Below, piece after piece: positions 47,101 to 60,200 of a stretch of DNA of 64,000 nt. The notes beneath the pieces were generated by a model. It saw nothing but the letters and a program-made list of their open reading frames with translations. It was not told the origin of the DNA and searched no databases. Both the position numbers and the translations under genes were made by a program. Source of the stretch: Meandrina meandrites (lineage: Eukaryota; Cnidaria; Anthozoa; Scleractinia; Meandrinidae); the NCBI GenBank assembly GCA_963693305.1, contig OY855914.1, positions 22,377,972 through 22,441,971 on the forward strand, in the 5' to 3' direction. Each line of letters starts with the position of its first letter. Within the stretch, counting starts at the first letter, position 1.

Positions 47101-48246
47101 TTTCTGTTGATCAGCGACGCCAAACTTATAAACAAATTCTGCTCAAAGGGACAACAAAACGTAAAAAAACTGGCAAAATGAAAGCCTTTTCCAACATAGA
47201 ATCGTAACTTAATGGTTTGTTACATGGAAATTTGCAATCGCCAAAGAGGTCCTTATCTGCTTATGTATTTGAACCAAGTCCAATGTGATTAATAGAAAGT
47301 AAGACGACTGCAAATAAATTACCATGCAAAAAAGAAACGAAAGAAGCTACCGAATTTCGCGAGCCATTTTTCTTTTCTAGAAAATATCTTTCAAAGTGAA
47401 GCAAACCTAAAAATAATAGTTTTCTTGAGAAACAGACAGCCAGCAAGTAATGATAAAGGATTATAAATGACTTATTTGAAAAAAAATCAAAGTACCGGAA
47501 AGAAATCGGGTCGCCGGAAGGAAGTTCTGATGGCGATCGGAAATTGGAATTCTAGAAGAAAATTTGAATGCCGGACCGGAAGGAAGTTAGGATGCCGGAA
47601 GGAAAGCAGCATGTCTGAATGCAGATGTGATTTAAGGCAAATGGGGCGTGACGTTTGCTTTAAAACTGCGAAATACTGTAGTCTTTTTTCGTCTTCTTTG
47701 ACAATGTGTGGCGCGCGAGTGCGGATAGTCCGTGCGAGCCTCGCGAGACCGCAAATCTCGCGAGGCCAGAACAAACGTTTTTGGTAGTGTTTTTCTCTAA
47801 TCCCTCTTGTAATTTCCACGGCGGCCCCAGGTCTTTTTCAAGAGCTGGAGACTGACTGTTTTGCGGTCAAGTTTTTTTTCCCGCGAAAAGCAAAAATCTT
47901 TTTGCGCGGGAAAAATCCGCGTATGCCGCTCGCCGCTTATCGTTTCTGAGTAGTTTCGCGTGTGCTGCCAAGATGATAATTTTTCCACTTTTGTGATGAA
48001 TTTATTTTAAGTGTGGTCGTTGAAAACTCTATTACTGGATCAGTGTAACGCAAGTCCGCAGAGACACTGAAAATTGACTGCGTTTCTGTTGGGGTCAAGA
48101 AAGGAGGTTTTCACAGCCAGAAGTGAGAGTTCCATCTCGGCTGTTTTTTTTTTTTGACTGATTTGGTTTTTTGTTTGTTGTTGTTGATTTTGTTTTTGTA
48201 TAATTTGTTTCAGGATTTGCAAAGGAGAGACGTTTCACGCAGCTAG
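41234..48246 (+). CDS. CDPF1: CDPF1, cysteine-rich DPF-motif domain protein (4 exons)
   Basis: Exons 41234-41352, 43667-43775, 46740-46823 and 48214-48246 (TAG at 48244-48246) join in phase to give 114 residues; the human protein is about the same length. The features of the family are present in order: FICSSCGFECHYEYFGKKPP, DAYVIRDPFSP (the DPF motif), GGQCCLCSTDICVSQ, CSIFYTKRFCISCVEKN and a short charged C-terminus after FPDEI. Cys-x2-Cys pairs suggest zinc binding. The family's cellular role is essentially unknown. Introns 1 and 2 each host a large foldback element. The divergent partner is HIS6. Confidence 0.93.
41870..42400 (+). repeat. 48-base tandem array, about 10 copies
   Basis: Unit CCACCGTGGTCCGCGG followed by TGCCGTACTTGATTTAAATA and TTTGAAATAATG, repeated head to tail with a few extra CCGTGGT insertions. 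Because 48 is a multiple of three, minus-strand reading gives an artefactual repeat peptide (ALFQIFKSSTAPRTTV). Confidence 0.9.
42515..42820 (+). repeat. Tandem duplication with GCTAACCGCAAGCA units
   Basis: About 128 bases (GCTAACCGCAAGC to CAAACAACAACAAAGA) are repeated almost exactly, the copies beginning near 42520 and 42650, with a partial third copy. Confidence 0.8.
43858..44157 (+). mobile_element. Dispersed 'TATACCCTAxxCCAGA' family, copy 3
   Basis: GGGTGGGGGTGTGCCGCTGG, CCCTACACCAGACC, CCCTATCCCAGACT and CACAGCAGCACATACCT in the same order as copies 1 and 2. It lies in CDPF1 intron 2. Confidence 0.7.
45140..45325 (+). repeat. 39-40-base tandem array
   Basis: About four and a half copies of AAAGTGTTTAATTTAAGATG plus CGAATCACTGTTTTTACTA. 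Confidence 0.9.
45960..46055. mobile_element. Near-perfect foldback MITE
   Basis: GTCTGTATGGGAGAATCTTG followed by ACCTCGGTC is mirrored by GACCTCGGTCAAGATTCTCC followed by CATACAGAC, with GAGTACAGACC/GGTTTGTACTC nearer the fold. Confidence 0.8.
46127..46332 (+). repeat. 18-base tandem array
   Basis: About eleven or twelve copies of TTGACTCGTGACTCGAGG. Open frames on both strands are artefacts of the 18-base period (a multiple of three). Confidence 0.95.
46389..46609. mobile_element. 221-base MITE nested in the foldback arm, TCA duplication
   Basis: TGCCTCATTCACACCAAA at the left and TTTGTTGGTGTGAATCAGGTA-like text at the right are inverted copies. TCA flanks both ends (46386-46388 and 46610-46612). 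The uninterrupted partner arm at 45108-45122 shows the pre-insertion sequence with a single TCA equivalent. Confidence 0.85.
46845..46975 (+). mobile_element. tRNA-derived SINE-like repeat, 3' part
   Basis: GCATCCCATCCAGAGTAGAAATACTCCTAATCGC, AACCGGGATAAGC, GATGGGCC and a TTACCTTTACC tail match the 3' half of the family. It starts about 20 bases after the donor of CDPF1 exon 3. Confidence 0.65.
46976..48213. other. CDPF1 intron 3, remainder
   Basis: Around 47500-47600 there are repeated GGAAGGAAGTT/GCCGGAAGG blocks. Around 47710-47765 the DNA is CpG-rich with two CTCGCGAG palindromes, and CCCGCGAAAAGC/GCGCGGG makes a small hairpin near 47880-47910. No exon is seen besides exon 4 at 48214. 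Confidence 0.4.
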
Positions 48247-51200
48247 TTAACATTCCTCTGCTCATGCATCAAGCGCAAAAGCACTTGTAGAAGAGACTGT
48301 CTGGAGATCAACACCAAGGCTGCTAGGATGTCAGTCAGGGATGTCTTCTCCCGCAAATGGACTTGAAATTTTAACATCTGATCGCCGACGTTCATCTCGG
48401 TTGACATTTGTCTGTTTGAGAAGATAATGAAAGGCGTTTTTTGAAAGGCAGTCTTGAACAGTATGTGTTGTGGTTAAGAGAGCCACGTCACGTTCGTGGT
48501 TCGTAATCCATCCCAAACTTAGCCATCATTGCGCCATTATTTATGCAACATTGTTACCTCTTTGAGGCTTTTCTACCGGAACAAAATGCCACTGAGAGGT
48601 CTCCTTTGGTTTAAATGTTTTGTATGCCGCAAAGCAATTCTCTATATTATGATTTTGCAGAGAGGCTCGCGAGCATTCCTCGTAGATCAGTTAGCTAACA
48701 TGAACCCATATGGCTTTCTGTAGCATTAGGCTTCAATAGACCAGCGCATATTATCCGCACCCACTCCACCCCCGGCATTTTGTTTGATTGCACGGATAGA
48801 GAGAGAGGTACTGTGAAAGAACACAACAATGTCTCCGGCCGGGACATGAACCCGAGCCGCTCGAAGTCCAACAACGGGACCGTTGAACCCTGAGCGTGTA
48901 TATTTAATGCGGAATGTGTTTAAACTGCTGAGATAAGAAGACATCAATAGAATGATTAAAGAAGTGATGAAATATATTTCCGAAATATATTCGAAGCACT
49001 TAAAGGGATGATCATCGGTTCGACTCCTGTTGGGAGCACTCGGAATTTTCCGAGTATGCCTGTCTCATTTATTGAAAACATCATCTTTCAGAATGTATTT
49101 AGTATAGTGTCGTTGAGTTGTCATCAAGATAGCGGTTTCAGTTAATTGTAGATCTTGTTCATTTGCTCCACTCGTCTCTGAAGTGTGAACATCGGGATGA
49201 AACGTTTGACCCTTAATAATTAAAACTTAAATTTGAGGGAGTAGCTTGAAAATAATGTAGGAATTAACAAGCTCAAGAAAGCTTGTCGAGAACAGCATAA
49301 CCAGTGTTGTTGTGCCCGCATTAAAGAAAGTGCTTATAAATGATATTCTTGTAAAGAAGGGTTTGAACATAGACAAGTACGTTTTTGACAGTTTCAATTA
49401 TGCTATTTGCTCCATACGCATGTGACACTCAACTCGACACACAGTCAGACACGTGTCTAGTTCAAGCACTCGTTCACCCCGTGCAAGTCTCGTGGTGGCG
49501 AGAGATGCGTAGAAGAAGGTTTAGAGTGGTTTTACTCGACCTGTGAAACAACATGTAACAATTAGTGCGTAATTGTCAAAACTTAACAAAAGAAAACAAT
49601 GGAATTGGTGTGTAATACTATCTAAGGGCGCGTTCGTTTGCGAATATTCTGGAATAAGAATATATTCTGGAATATATTCCGGCTATTCTGCTCCTGGGAG
49701 CAGAATAGCCGGAATGGAAATCCAAGTATTCCGGAATAGGAAGAGCAGCCAAACGAACGCTAACTTGCATTATTCCATTATTCTTATTCCGGATTGATCT
49801 CAAACGAACGCGCCCTAAAAGTTTAGTTACTATTTCACAGGTTAAGTAAAACCGCTCTATTTTCAGAGATGGTAAAATGTTTGGCTGACTGTGTTAAAAT
49901 AATAAGAATTATAGTGGTCGAAATTTCAAATGACATCGAAAAATTAAGCGCCCTTCACGCCATTAATTCAGACCCTGGAAACATGCTAGACTTCTGAGTT
50001 ATTAAGTGAATCTCGCGGTGACAGAACTAAAGAAACAATAATTATTATAATAAAAAAGATTAAGGATCCGAAACCAAAAAATGTTTTCATGCGTTCGTCA
50101 GAGTTTGATTCGGTTGTGGGACTTACCCTTTACATCGAGTCTCAAGGAATATATTAAAATATTCAAAAGCGATAGCGTTGTAGTATTGAAGGAAATAAAA
50201 ATCAAAACAATCAGAGAGAAGAAGAACATTTTGAAAATTATTAGAATCCCATATAGGATGTTTGCTTAAAAAAAACACAAATACAATGTACAAAATTGTG
50301 GATCGTGTGACTCTCAGAAGTTGTATCCCGTGATTTACAAATGGCTTTTGCGATAATTTGATAAACACACGCAAGATTCCGCGAAATTTACATGTTTTTA
50401 AAACGGGCTCAAATTTTGCACAGTGTGCAATTTTATGTCGATTAAAAACGTTCTTTTGGCGAGGAGTCGAAAATAACTTCATTCAAACTGGTGATATATC
50501 GGCCGTTTTTGGGCAGTAATGATATTGAAAAGTCATACTGTTTGAGACTCGGGCTGACTTTTCCGAGAAACAGCGGAAGTTGTAATTTCTTGGTAAACCG
50601 AGACGCTTCATCGCACTTAACTTCAAGCTTTTGCACGGGCTTCGTTTTCGCGCTACATATGGCTTCTGTGGTCACTTTTCATGGGGATTAAACGAAGAAA
50701 GCCATTCTGAAGTCAGTTGGAAGCTTAACTGCTGCATTTAAAGGGAAAGTTGTATTTCCCACATCGCTGAAGGCTCTTTGAATGAAACTGTTGATTTCGT
50801 TATACTTTTGTTTACGTGTGTATTCAAATCATTGATCAAAGCTGTTTGCAAAGTTTACCAGACGTCTACTTTGTATTGCAGAACAAGATTGTGTCGTTTA
50901 AATGCAATTTTGACATTTAGCTGAATATTACGAATCGAATCGATTCCAGGTTGAATTTTATTATTAAGCCACAGTTAAGTTTGGATCATGTAGAACGAAT
51001 TTAGGCTTGTTGTTGCGTTATTTAGACTTCAGTACAAAGTGCAAAGTGTTGTTGTAATTTTGAAACTAAACGTTGCAAAGATAAGCTTCAAGCAAAGCGG
51101 AAAAAAATAACAATCTGCAGCAAGAGCGAGCGTCACTCTCGTTGATCAAGCCTTTGTAACTAAATAGCCATTAGCGGTGCACGGCCGGTAACAGGAACTC

Positions 51201-51262
51201 ATTGACAATAGAGCTACAGCGAAACAGGAAAAAGTCTCATAAACTATAACTTTCTGAAGCCG
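48247..51262. other. Intergenic region between CDPF1 and the helicase gene
   Basis: It contains possible tRNA-derived repeat remnants around 48727-48900 (B-box-like GGTTCATGTCC on the minus strand) and 48990-49070 (GGTTCGACTCC on the plus strand followed by GGGAGCACTCGGAATTTTCCGAG), plus the MITE at 49625-49816. The last kilobase is expected to hold the helicase promoter and 5' UTR, but I cannot place them. Confidence 0.4.
49625..49816. mobile_element. MITE with perfect AGGGCGCGTTCGTTTG termini
   Basis: AGGGCGCGTTCGTTTG and CAAACGAACGCGCCCT are exact inverted copies. The interior is rich in ATTCCGGAAT-like palindromes (ATATTCTGGAATA, TATTCCGGCTATTC). It lies between CDPF1 and the helicase gene. 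Confidence 0.85.
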
Positions 51263-54200
51263 ATGGAGCTAGTAGAGTACGATGTGGAACCTCTGGCAAC
51301 GTTTTGGGAGACGAATTCTCGAGAACGACCATCGACCTCGGACAAACACCGTTGTCGGCAGACAACGAAACATCGCAATGGATTCTCTTCGCTGTTCGGC
51401 TCTGAAGACAAGAGAAGCAACGCTCTCTGTTGGAGTCAGTTGGAAGGTAAGTAAGCTCGTGTCTTCAGCACACACTAATTTAATATCACAACAACCACAG
51501 CGTTGAATCGGTTAAGTGTAACTTTACGCTTGTATGAAAGAGTAAACTTACATTCAATTTGGATTCCACTTCCGTGTTTTCAATAACAACTTTAAGGTCT
51601 TCCCAGCCGGCCAGAAGTAACCTAGGTTTAGATTTGCTTGTTTTAAATGCAACTTAACCGAATCAGAGCACATAAAGCTAGGAATAAAACTTTGTGCGAT
51701 CTTACTGTCCGTCTTAAAGGCGTTCATTGAAAAATACTGCTCTATTTTGCCGTTGTTTATAAAATATCTAGCCCACGCACTAATATCCGATCGTAACGAA
51801 CGAAACGACACCACCGCGTAACGCTATTTTCGGGCTGGGAATTTCCCTTATCCGTTCGCCACGTTTTTAATTGTTTCTGAAAGCATACGTGATTTGAATT
51901 TCGTTCCTACTTTTACCTTCTGCTATTACCTCGGTTGCAGAAAATACACGTACTACTCTGGACATAACATTACAACCGCTCGAGCTAATGTGTTGTGTTA
52001 TCGGCTTTGATGGTTTAACTCGATGCATAAGCACAGTCATCAAACATGTTTCGGACCGTGTTGTATAAACGTTTCTTTTGAGAAGTTAGGACATCCACTA
52101 ATATTAACGTTTGCGTCTAGTAACAAAGGTTAAATGGTAAAAAGAGATAGATTTACAGAGATACATGGTCGAATCGAACATGATCGATCTGCACGTATTG
52201 ACAAGAGATCACTCCATGTTTACTACATCAGCTCTTAGGTTCTTAGGTCCCATTTAAGTTAGTCGTTTCGTTTGATTTATTAACTAAAGCTAAAAAGCTA
52301 GAAACGCTGCTCTTTGAAAGGGCTAGATTCCTGACAAGATGAATTCAGGTGAAGAAGAATCGGTGCTGGTGTAAAATCAAGCTTAATTTCAAATTTGAGT
52401 TCAGACCTGCTCCAGCGCAGCACGTCTATTAACAAGTGTTGCTGAGCAAAGTTCAAATTGTGACTCTATCGAGCTTTGCAACTGAGCCGTAATCATCTTT
52501 AGCTCACGTGCTCGGCACGATAATAGTTAACAGGTTTCAGATTTAAAATTGTTTATACTCGCTTCCAAGATATTGTTATACACGCCAAAGGTACATGGAC
52601 GATCTTTATTGATCTGCCCCTCCCAGATCTACAAAGATCTCGTTATACGGTTTTCGCTTTAATTCGTTTGCAACGTCCTTATTCAGTAGTAAGGGAAACT
52701 GAAATTTGTACCAATACAATTACAAATGAATAGGCTGTCATCCTATTCTAAAGTTCTATTCTAAAAATTTCCTATACGGAAATTAAACACTGCTCATAGA
52801 TTTCCCTTTCGAGTGCTAAGCACCTCCAATGCCTTCAGTAATATTCTGTAAAGGAAATTGCAATATTCACTTACACAGCTAAACCTGTGGTGATTTTGCT
52901 CGTGGAGAACAGATTTGAGTTATCTTAAATTGCAGCTCTATTTTAAATTGGTTCTCTTGGTTACTGACAAGGTGAAACATTCGCAAATAACAGTAAAGAG
53001 TGGTTGAACTAACACATCATTTGAACATCAGAAGATAGCGAACTGAAATACCTCACTCTCTATTTTATCACGTAAAAGGTTTGCCTCTAATCTGCTATAT
53101 AAAATAATTTCCTTGGCAGTAGTTGCTGCTCAAACGGGGGCAAGTACCTCCATTGCAAGAAGACACTAATTAAAGCGACTACTTTTTATTAAACTCAATT
53201 TTAACATCTGTGATTCAGAGAAGGCTAGCGTCCTTGCTTAAAACAGCGAGCTATAACAGCCAAACCGGAAAGTTGGTTTCAAGTCCGCTACTCCTAGATA
53301 TTCCACGCATAATTCTGCATGTCGAATTAAAACTTTTCTGCATTTAAATCGACCTTCATATGCCTGAAAAAACTGTTGAATTAGGCTTATCTATCACTTA
53401 ATAACTTAAGCGAGTATTTCTCTGATGAAACTAAACTTGATCACACATGGTTTCACTTATCATTGCAAACTTGATAAGGGATGTAAAACTTTTGTTTTAG
53501 AAATCTCGAGACATAGCTGTATCACCTTGATTCACTTGTACACTTAAATGTTCTTTGTAAAACGAATACAGTGTCCATAGTCCTTTCTTAAAATTGCCTT
53601 TTAGAATAGTGTTATGAACAGCTTGAAATCAAATTCTTACTGAGTGACTACATATCCATGCAATTGCAATGGGTGTGAGGACTGAACAAACACAAAAGTT
53701 GTTCCAAGAAATGAAATTGTTTTCATTAGTTACAAACTGCCTCAAAATGTGATAGAAAATACCGGATTATGTTTTAACAACCTTCTTCTAAAAGAATCGT
53801 CGCTGAATCTTATCCAGTTCTTAAAAGGAGGTGAGCAATTCACGATTCCAAAGAGAGATTTTAGTAAAAAAAATTTTCGTGAACTGTGTGTAATTTACAA
53901 AACCTGTATTCACAAGATGCTGTATCTGCTGCCGTATTCTATTCTATTTGAACTTGCTGACTGTCCAACCAAAGTTACAAATCATCTCAGATTGTTGAGG
54001 AAATTATAAGATGTTGTCGAGAGTGTCAGACTCAGGAACTTGTGTTTAGTTCAGACAGTTACAATCTATGTTAAGGAACAGTGTGGCTTGCTAGCGAAAA
54101 ATCCATCTTGCATAAATTCCTAAACTGAGGAAACGGAAGGTTAGGTGTTAGTGAAAGATTTCTTGTATAAAAGGCATCATAATTCTTAACCATCTTGAAA

Positions 54201-57200
54201 TGAAAGTCAGTTTCTTGAGCAAGCTCTATGGGTCAAAGGAGTCGAGATTGCATTTGTTTGAATTTCAACCATACGTAGTGCTTGGAAGTTATGTGGATCT
54301 GTTAAATTTAATGACAAAGACGGGAATCAAACTAAGGGATATTGATTAGGATGGATTTAGGGAAAGTTCAGAGTTCTTTAAACGGCCTAACATTTCTGTG
54401 AGATATGTTAAAATGCAGCAGCCAGATTAGCCCTTAGCAAGAGAGTACAGTGAATACTCTCTTGCCCTTGGTTATGGATGCTATAGCGAATGTAATCTCT
54501 GGGTTTAAAGTTGATGAACTACAACATCTGGTTAAGAACTGTAATAAAATAGCTAGATTTAGCGAATGCTGCGTTTTTACCGTGTAAATAAAAGTCCGGA
54601 AACTCAGTGTTTTAAATGATTTACTGAAGTCAACGAGTAGATGAATCTGGATACTTCACAGTTGAATGGTGAGGAACACAAAGCCACACCTTAAAAATGA
54701 AAGCATCGCGATGGGGAGCCAGCATTGCTGAAGGCATTTTTAAATGCTTCATATTCACTTTCAAAACAGGAGACCTGAACAGACAGAAGAGCTGTACTTT
54801 TACTTCTTATGCTTTTAAAAAGTGAAAGGCTTAGATATACCCTGCAGCATGCCTTACGAAGCATGATATCTTATAGTATCTCTGTTATCAATGCACTGGA
54901 AGCAGTTTCTAAAAGTACTTCCGATATATTACCCAGAATTTAGAGAAACAAGTTTTCTTTACTTTCTAAAAGGCAGTCTATAGGAAGGTTCATTTTTACT
55001 GAGAGAAAAATGTTTGAATTGATATCATAACGAGTTTATTTCAATCAATTCAAGTAATTGTATTTATAAATGTCGTGTGCCTGACCAATTTATTAAACCG
55101 GGCAATATTAACTGAAAACAGATCAAGAAATAGAAAAATTTAGAAAGGAAAGCTTTAGGAAAAGAATATTAATAAAATATTCTAGATTTCTCGGTTAAAT
55201 AAACTAGTTGTTGGCCAGTTGTTAGTCAGATTGCTGTGAAATGATATCTCTGTAGTCCACGGATCGTAAAAGATGTTGATTTGAGAGCAGTTTAAAGGTA
55301 ACGTTAAAAGTTCAAGTTTAGTTTGTGCTTAATTTAGAATTGGTTTATCTACAAGTATTTTGCTGATAAAACAGCAAAAAGACTGAAGGTTATCTATGAA
55401 GCGAGTTGTTGCAGAATTTATGTCGAATTTTAAACTGTCGTGTGGAATTACTTTCGAGACAAAAATATCAAAATTCGTTTCTCTATATATGCCTGTACTT
55501 ATAATATTAGATATAAAGCGATTTCTAATATCACTGGCGTGTAATTTGACAATGAAATTAAAATAAAAATCCTTATGTTTATCATACAAAAATCAACAAA
55601 ACGAAACGAAAATCTCTAGGAGAATTTATAGATCGCTGAAAAAAAAATTAAGTGCACTTTTTTGGAAGAAGTGTGACTTACAGCATGTACCAAACTTCGG
55701 AAACAAAGCTATATTAATTGATACTTGTAAATGTATAAATGAGGAAAAGGCTAAAAAAAACATTTGCAAAGGTCATGTGTATTGGTCTAAGTCACTTTTG
55801 CAGGGGCTCTGTGCAACAATATTATAATAAGATAGATATCTACATACAATTTTTTCTTGTAAACTTGTTTATTGCCAAATATTAAGGCTCGTTTTAAGAT
55901 CGCTGAGGACGAATCGAGTAGAAATTGGCTGATAGAACATAACTGCAGGCTTTTTGCATATGTAATATAACCTTTAATAAGCTTAGTCATTTTGGTATGA
56001 GGAACTGACGTGATTTATTTGTTTACGTTCGTAGGTATAGCGTCACATTAATTAACGGCACTATATAATTTGTGATATCCGCTTTTGTGTTAAGACGCTT
56101 TAACGTTGTGCTGACTAAACTAAAATTTATTGCCTTGTTTTCGTCGAGCTTCAGTTCAAGGTCATGGCTGTTGGGACGAGTGGTTAGAACCAGTCTTTGT
56201 TGGAGTTTGAAACTTGTAAAACGGCAGTCAAGCAAATAAACGCAAAACACTTAATACATAAATATTAGACTTTTCCGGCTTCGCACATGCAAGCCGGCTT
56301 ATTTCGTGAAAAATATATTCGGTTTTGTTATTTGTTAATTTAGTATGTTTTAAGGTTGGCCAGCTAGATGGTGCTAAAACTCAGATACTTCAAGTTTGTA
56401 ACATTCAAAATGCATTTATTTAATAAGAGCCGTTACATTGCAACAAAAAACCTACTGCACCGCTAGAATGCAAAATAAGGCTTAAGGTGTAATATTATCT
56501 TTGCATACGCTTGCTAAGTGTGCTGGAAACACTCATTTGCCAAGAATTAACTGTAGTGAATTATATATTTCAACATAAAAATAACCTATAGTAGTTTGTT
56601 CTGAATTTCTGGGAAGCAAACAGATTTTGCAGCTCAAAAAATACCCCTCAGTGTGTCCAGTGCAGTGGGTTCGAATTCTCTAGGCCATGTACAAATCAAG
56701 GTAAATTTGATGGAAACAGCGCTATATAGTTCACATGGAGATCTGTACACACTCAAGGTCACTCAACGCATGATCTTTGTGAATTTATTCTTTTTTTTGT
56801 AGCTCATCAGCGTATACACCTCTGCTCAGTTTAGGAAAAATTTTTGTCTGCGAAGCTTAACGACCTTAACTTATTATGGCTTTAACAGAAAGTCAGTGAA
56901 TAATGTTTAAACACCACTTATCCGTGGTTTATTACAAATCAAGCGTTCTAAAATGTTGCTAAATACGACAGTTTGACGAATCAGTGGAGCAAATAAGGAT
57001 GACTAAAAATTAATGTCACGTCCGCTCTCTAACTTGTTAATTTGGCCCTGGGTGGTGCAAAAGTCCTCAGCAACGCTTCAACTAGTACGTGAGTCTGTTT
57101 GTGTTTGTGTTTTTTGGTTGTTTGCCAGCCGATATTGGCTCTTGCACTGACTGGTAAAGCTTTTTTCTGATCTATTCTAGCTTATCTGTTTTCTCTAGTG

Positions 57201-60200
57201 TCCCACTTTTATTCTACAAACTACGCAATCAAAACTAATTTGGTTTTATTGAAGTAACGCCGCCAAAATAAGCAAACTCAAATGAGATTTCTCTCATCCT
57301 CTCTCCTCATTCAATGTTTTCCATTAACATTTAAACACATTTAACAATGATTAGAACGGGGAGAAAAATTCTAGATGTACAACTTTTGAAGCAAAATTCA
57401 GTGCAAAAAGGCCTGCACAATTGTTTCAGTTAAAATTGCTATGTGTCAGCACTGCATGCGGGCCTATCTGTTTGTGGATGAGTGCTTATGCTGCAAATTT
57501 GGGTTTGTCTTCACCCCTCGAATCCGTTATGATCTACACAAACATTCGCCGCTTGTTTTGATTCACAGACTCTGTTTGATAGCCTCTCATCACACAAAAA
57601 TTACTTATGCTACACAATTTTTTTCTATACATTGCAGCTGATCTAGGCACCGTGAAACACTTTGGAATATCTTTAATTTAGCTACAATATAGTTAAAGAA
57701 GGCTCTGCCGAAACCTTCTCTAAAGCATTGAAGAGGTTTTATGTTACCAAGTGTGCCCTTTCCCCCAGTGAAGTTAATGGTAAAACTCTAATTTCGATCT
57801 TTTTGGTCATTCATTTCTAACATAATTCTACTAGTTAACAACAACTTTGATGAAACATATACCATTTGTGTTCTCGGAAAGCGTTTGAAAGCGTATACAG
57901 CAATTATCAAAGCCATTTGCGGGGCGGGTCATATGCTAGCGCTGATCGATGAAATTCAGATCTCACTGTTTGCCACGGACCGAAACTGCATAAAATATAT
58001 GTAGGGTTTCACTTTCCGTAGGGTGTTTTCAGTTCCACATTGCCAGTGACCACATTTTCGTAAAGGAGCCCCGAATAAAAGAAATTATTAATGTCATTCA
58101 AGCGAACGAGCAATAACACTTTGTAAAAAACTATGGGGAGATTTACATGTAGGCTGTTGAAATCACATCGAAACAAACCGTTATTGTTATAAGTGAAAGA
58201 ATACAAGATAAGCTTGCTTGTTTTCACTTTGAGCTTTTTTAAGTCTGTGGATAAAACCCTAGTGTGTGACCATTTAAATGAAAGCTACTGTTTATAAGCT
58301 GCACAAGGTGGCTCTTCTGACTGTCCTGATTTCATGTCTGGGAATGAAACTCTTGTGAGCAGTGCTTTCATCTCGTACTGTTTATTATGCTGCACAAGGT
58401 AGTTCTAACTTTAAAGTGTGTGTATGAAACTTTAGTGCATGACCATTTAAATGAAAGCCATTAAGTAGCACTCTTATGTGGTACTGTTTATTCTGCGGTA
58501 CAAGGTGAATCTAACTTTCTAAGTCTGTGGAAGAAATTCCCTTTGAATTGTAAAACTGCCTTTTGCCTTTGACAAAAGAAGAACTCCCACTCTTCCATCG
58601 CGCGCGTATCAAAGGTCCTCCATCCCAACAAGTGAAAGAGACGCAAATGTGTCAAATATGAGATTCTTGTTGCTTTTCAGAAAAACTGCGTGTATCTGAA
58701 GTAGCAGATTCTGTACTTTCATTGGCTCGTGACTCGTCACAACAGAAAAACTGGCTTGTCAACATTTCTTAGAAAAACTCCCTCAGTTTTTGTTTAGGGG
58801 GTGGGGGTGCGGATAACTTCCTTGCCAGCTGAAAACATTAAGGTGTAAAATTACATGGCGCCAAGTTGTTCAGTCCAACGGGATGTATGGTGTGGTTTAA
58901 AGTGGGACATCTTCCTGCTTTAAGTTAAGACCATCGGTTTGTTACCAGCTGTACAACAGCCCATTTGAGTCCTCTTTATCCGAAGATTTCATCTTTAAAT
59001 TCTTTGTTTACGGCATCTAAATGCCACGTAGCTTTCCGAGAAACTTGGTTTTCTCAGAAATGGGGCAAGCGTATAAATGTCTTTGCGTAGACGCTAAAAT
59101 TAACAGATTACTGCGATACCACGGACGCGTAGCATGGATGTCCCTGTGTTTGTTTCTTGTAATACTTTTAGGAATGAACTGCATCCCTGTCGTAAGTATG
59201 CTTGATAGTAAACGAACCATGAATAATTTGCTTTGGTGTCAACGACGAAATTGTTTTCTTGCAGCGCTGTCTGCCGTCTATTCGCTTCAGTGTTTTTGCA
59301 AAATTTGCTTGCCACTCATCGACGCTTTTCGTCCATTATCGCTTTGGGGAGGACCCTCGATTGAAGAAACGGAGTAAATGTGTTTGTTAGCTCGATTTGG
59401 CCTGTTTTAAACGAAGCTATAAACTGTGCCATTCTTCTTTCTTGGTGAATTCTCGGAAGAGCATGTCCTACGGAGATTAATTTAGAAGTGGTGGCTTGAA
59501 GTATGCTTTCCGAAGCTTGTCCGCTCTCATCTTAAACTGAAACGAAAAGAGCCAAATTTGTCAAGTTTGTATCCTTGCTATGTAACGAAAACTTGAAATC
59601 GAAGCGTTTTATGAAGAGAATTGCTATATAAACTTCCGATATTTCTACCGAAATATAACATGTTTGGCGAATACAAAGTATCGCTCTTGCCGGGAAATGA
59701 TGACCAAAGCGCAGTACATGATGGTCAAGTCAGTCGGTAGATTTTCACCTTCGGACGGAGTCGATTAAACTTGATTCATGTTCTTTGTAATAAAATGGTT
59801 TTTAGACAATTTTGATGGTAGGTCGGTATCAAACTTGAAGCATTTCGATTAAATGATTTAATAAGAAAAAAAATGATTCCCAAAGTGAAAGTAGTGACAC
59901 TTCCGTGTTTTCTGAAGACGTTCAGTGTACTTCATTTCTAGGCATATCTACCTGTACATTTTGAAGGCAAAGCTGTAAGATACGGTAAAAGCAACCACGA
60001 ACAACCCTTTCATATTTTCACTAGTTTAATAATCATCTAACAGTAATTTTTAACTTCGCTCTTTGAATCTGTCGAAATGAAACAGGGCGGACATGGAACT
60101 TCTTCGCAAGAAGGAAACGATTGGAGTTAAAACCAATCTCGTATTGTTATTTTATGAATTACCTAAAACTAGTGTACTTGATAGGACTAGGTAGTTATCA

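Noticed and set aside
56640..56700. tRNA B-box-like GGTTCGAATTC
   Set aside because: No A box or foldable cloverleaf nearby.
59021..59377. Stand-alone 118-residue membrane protein gene
   Set aside because: One hydrophobic stretch, no family, no supporting termination signal, and a strong donor in its middle; not enough to call a gene.
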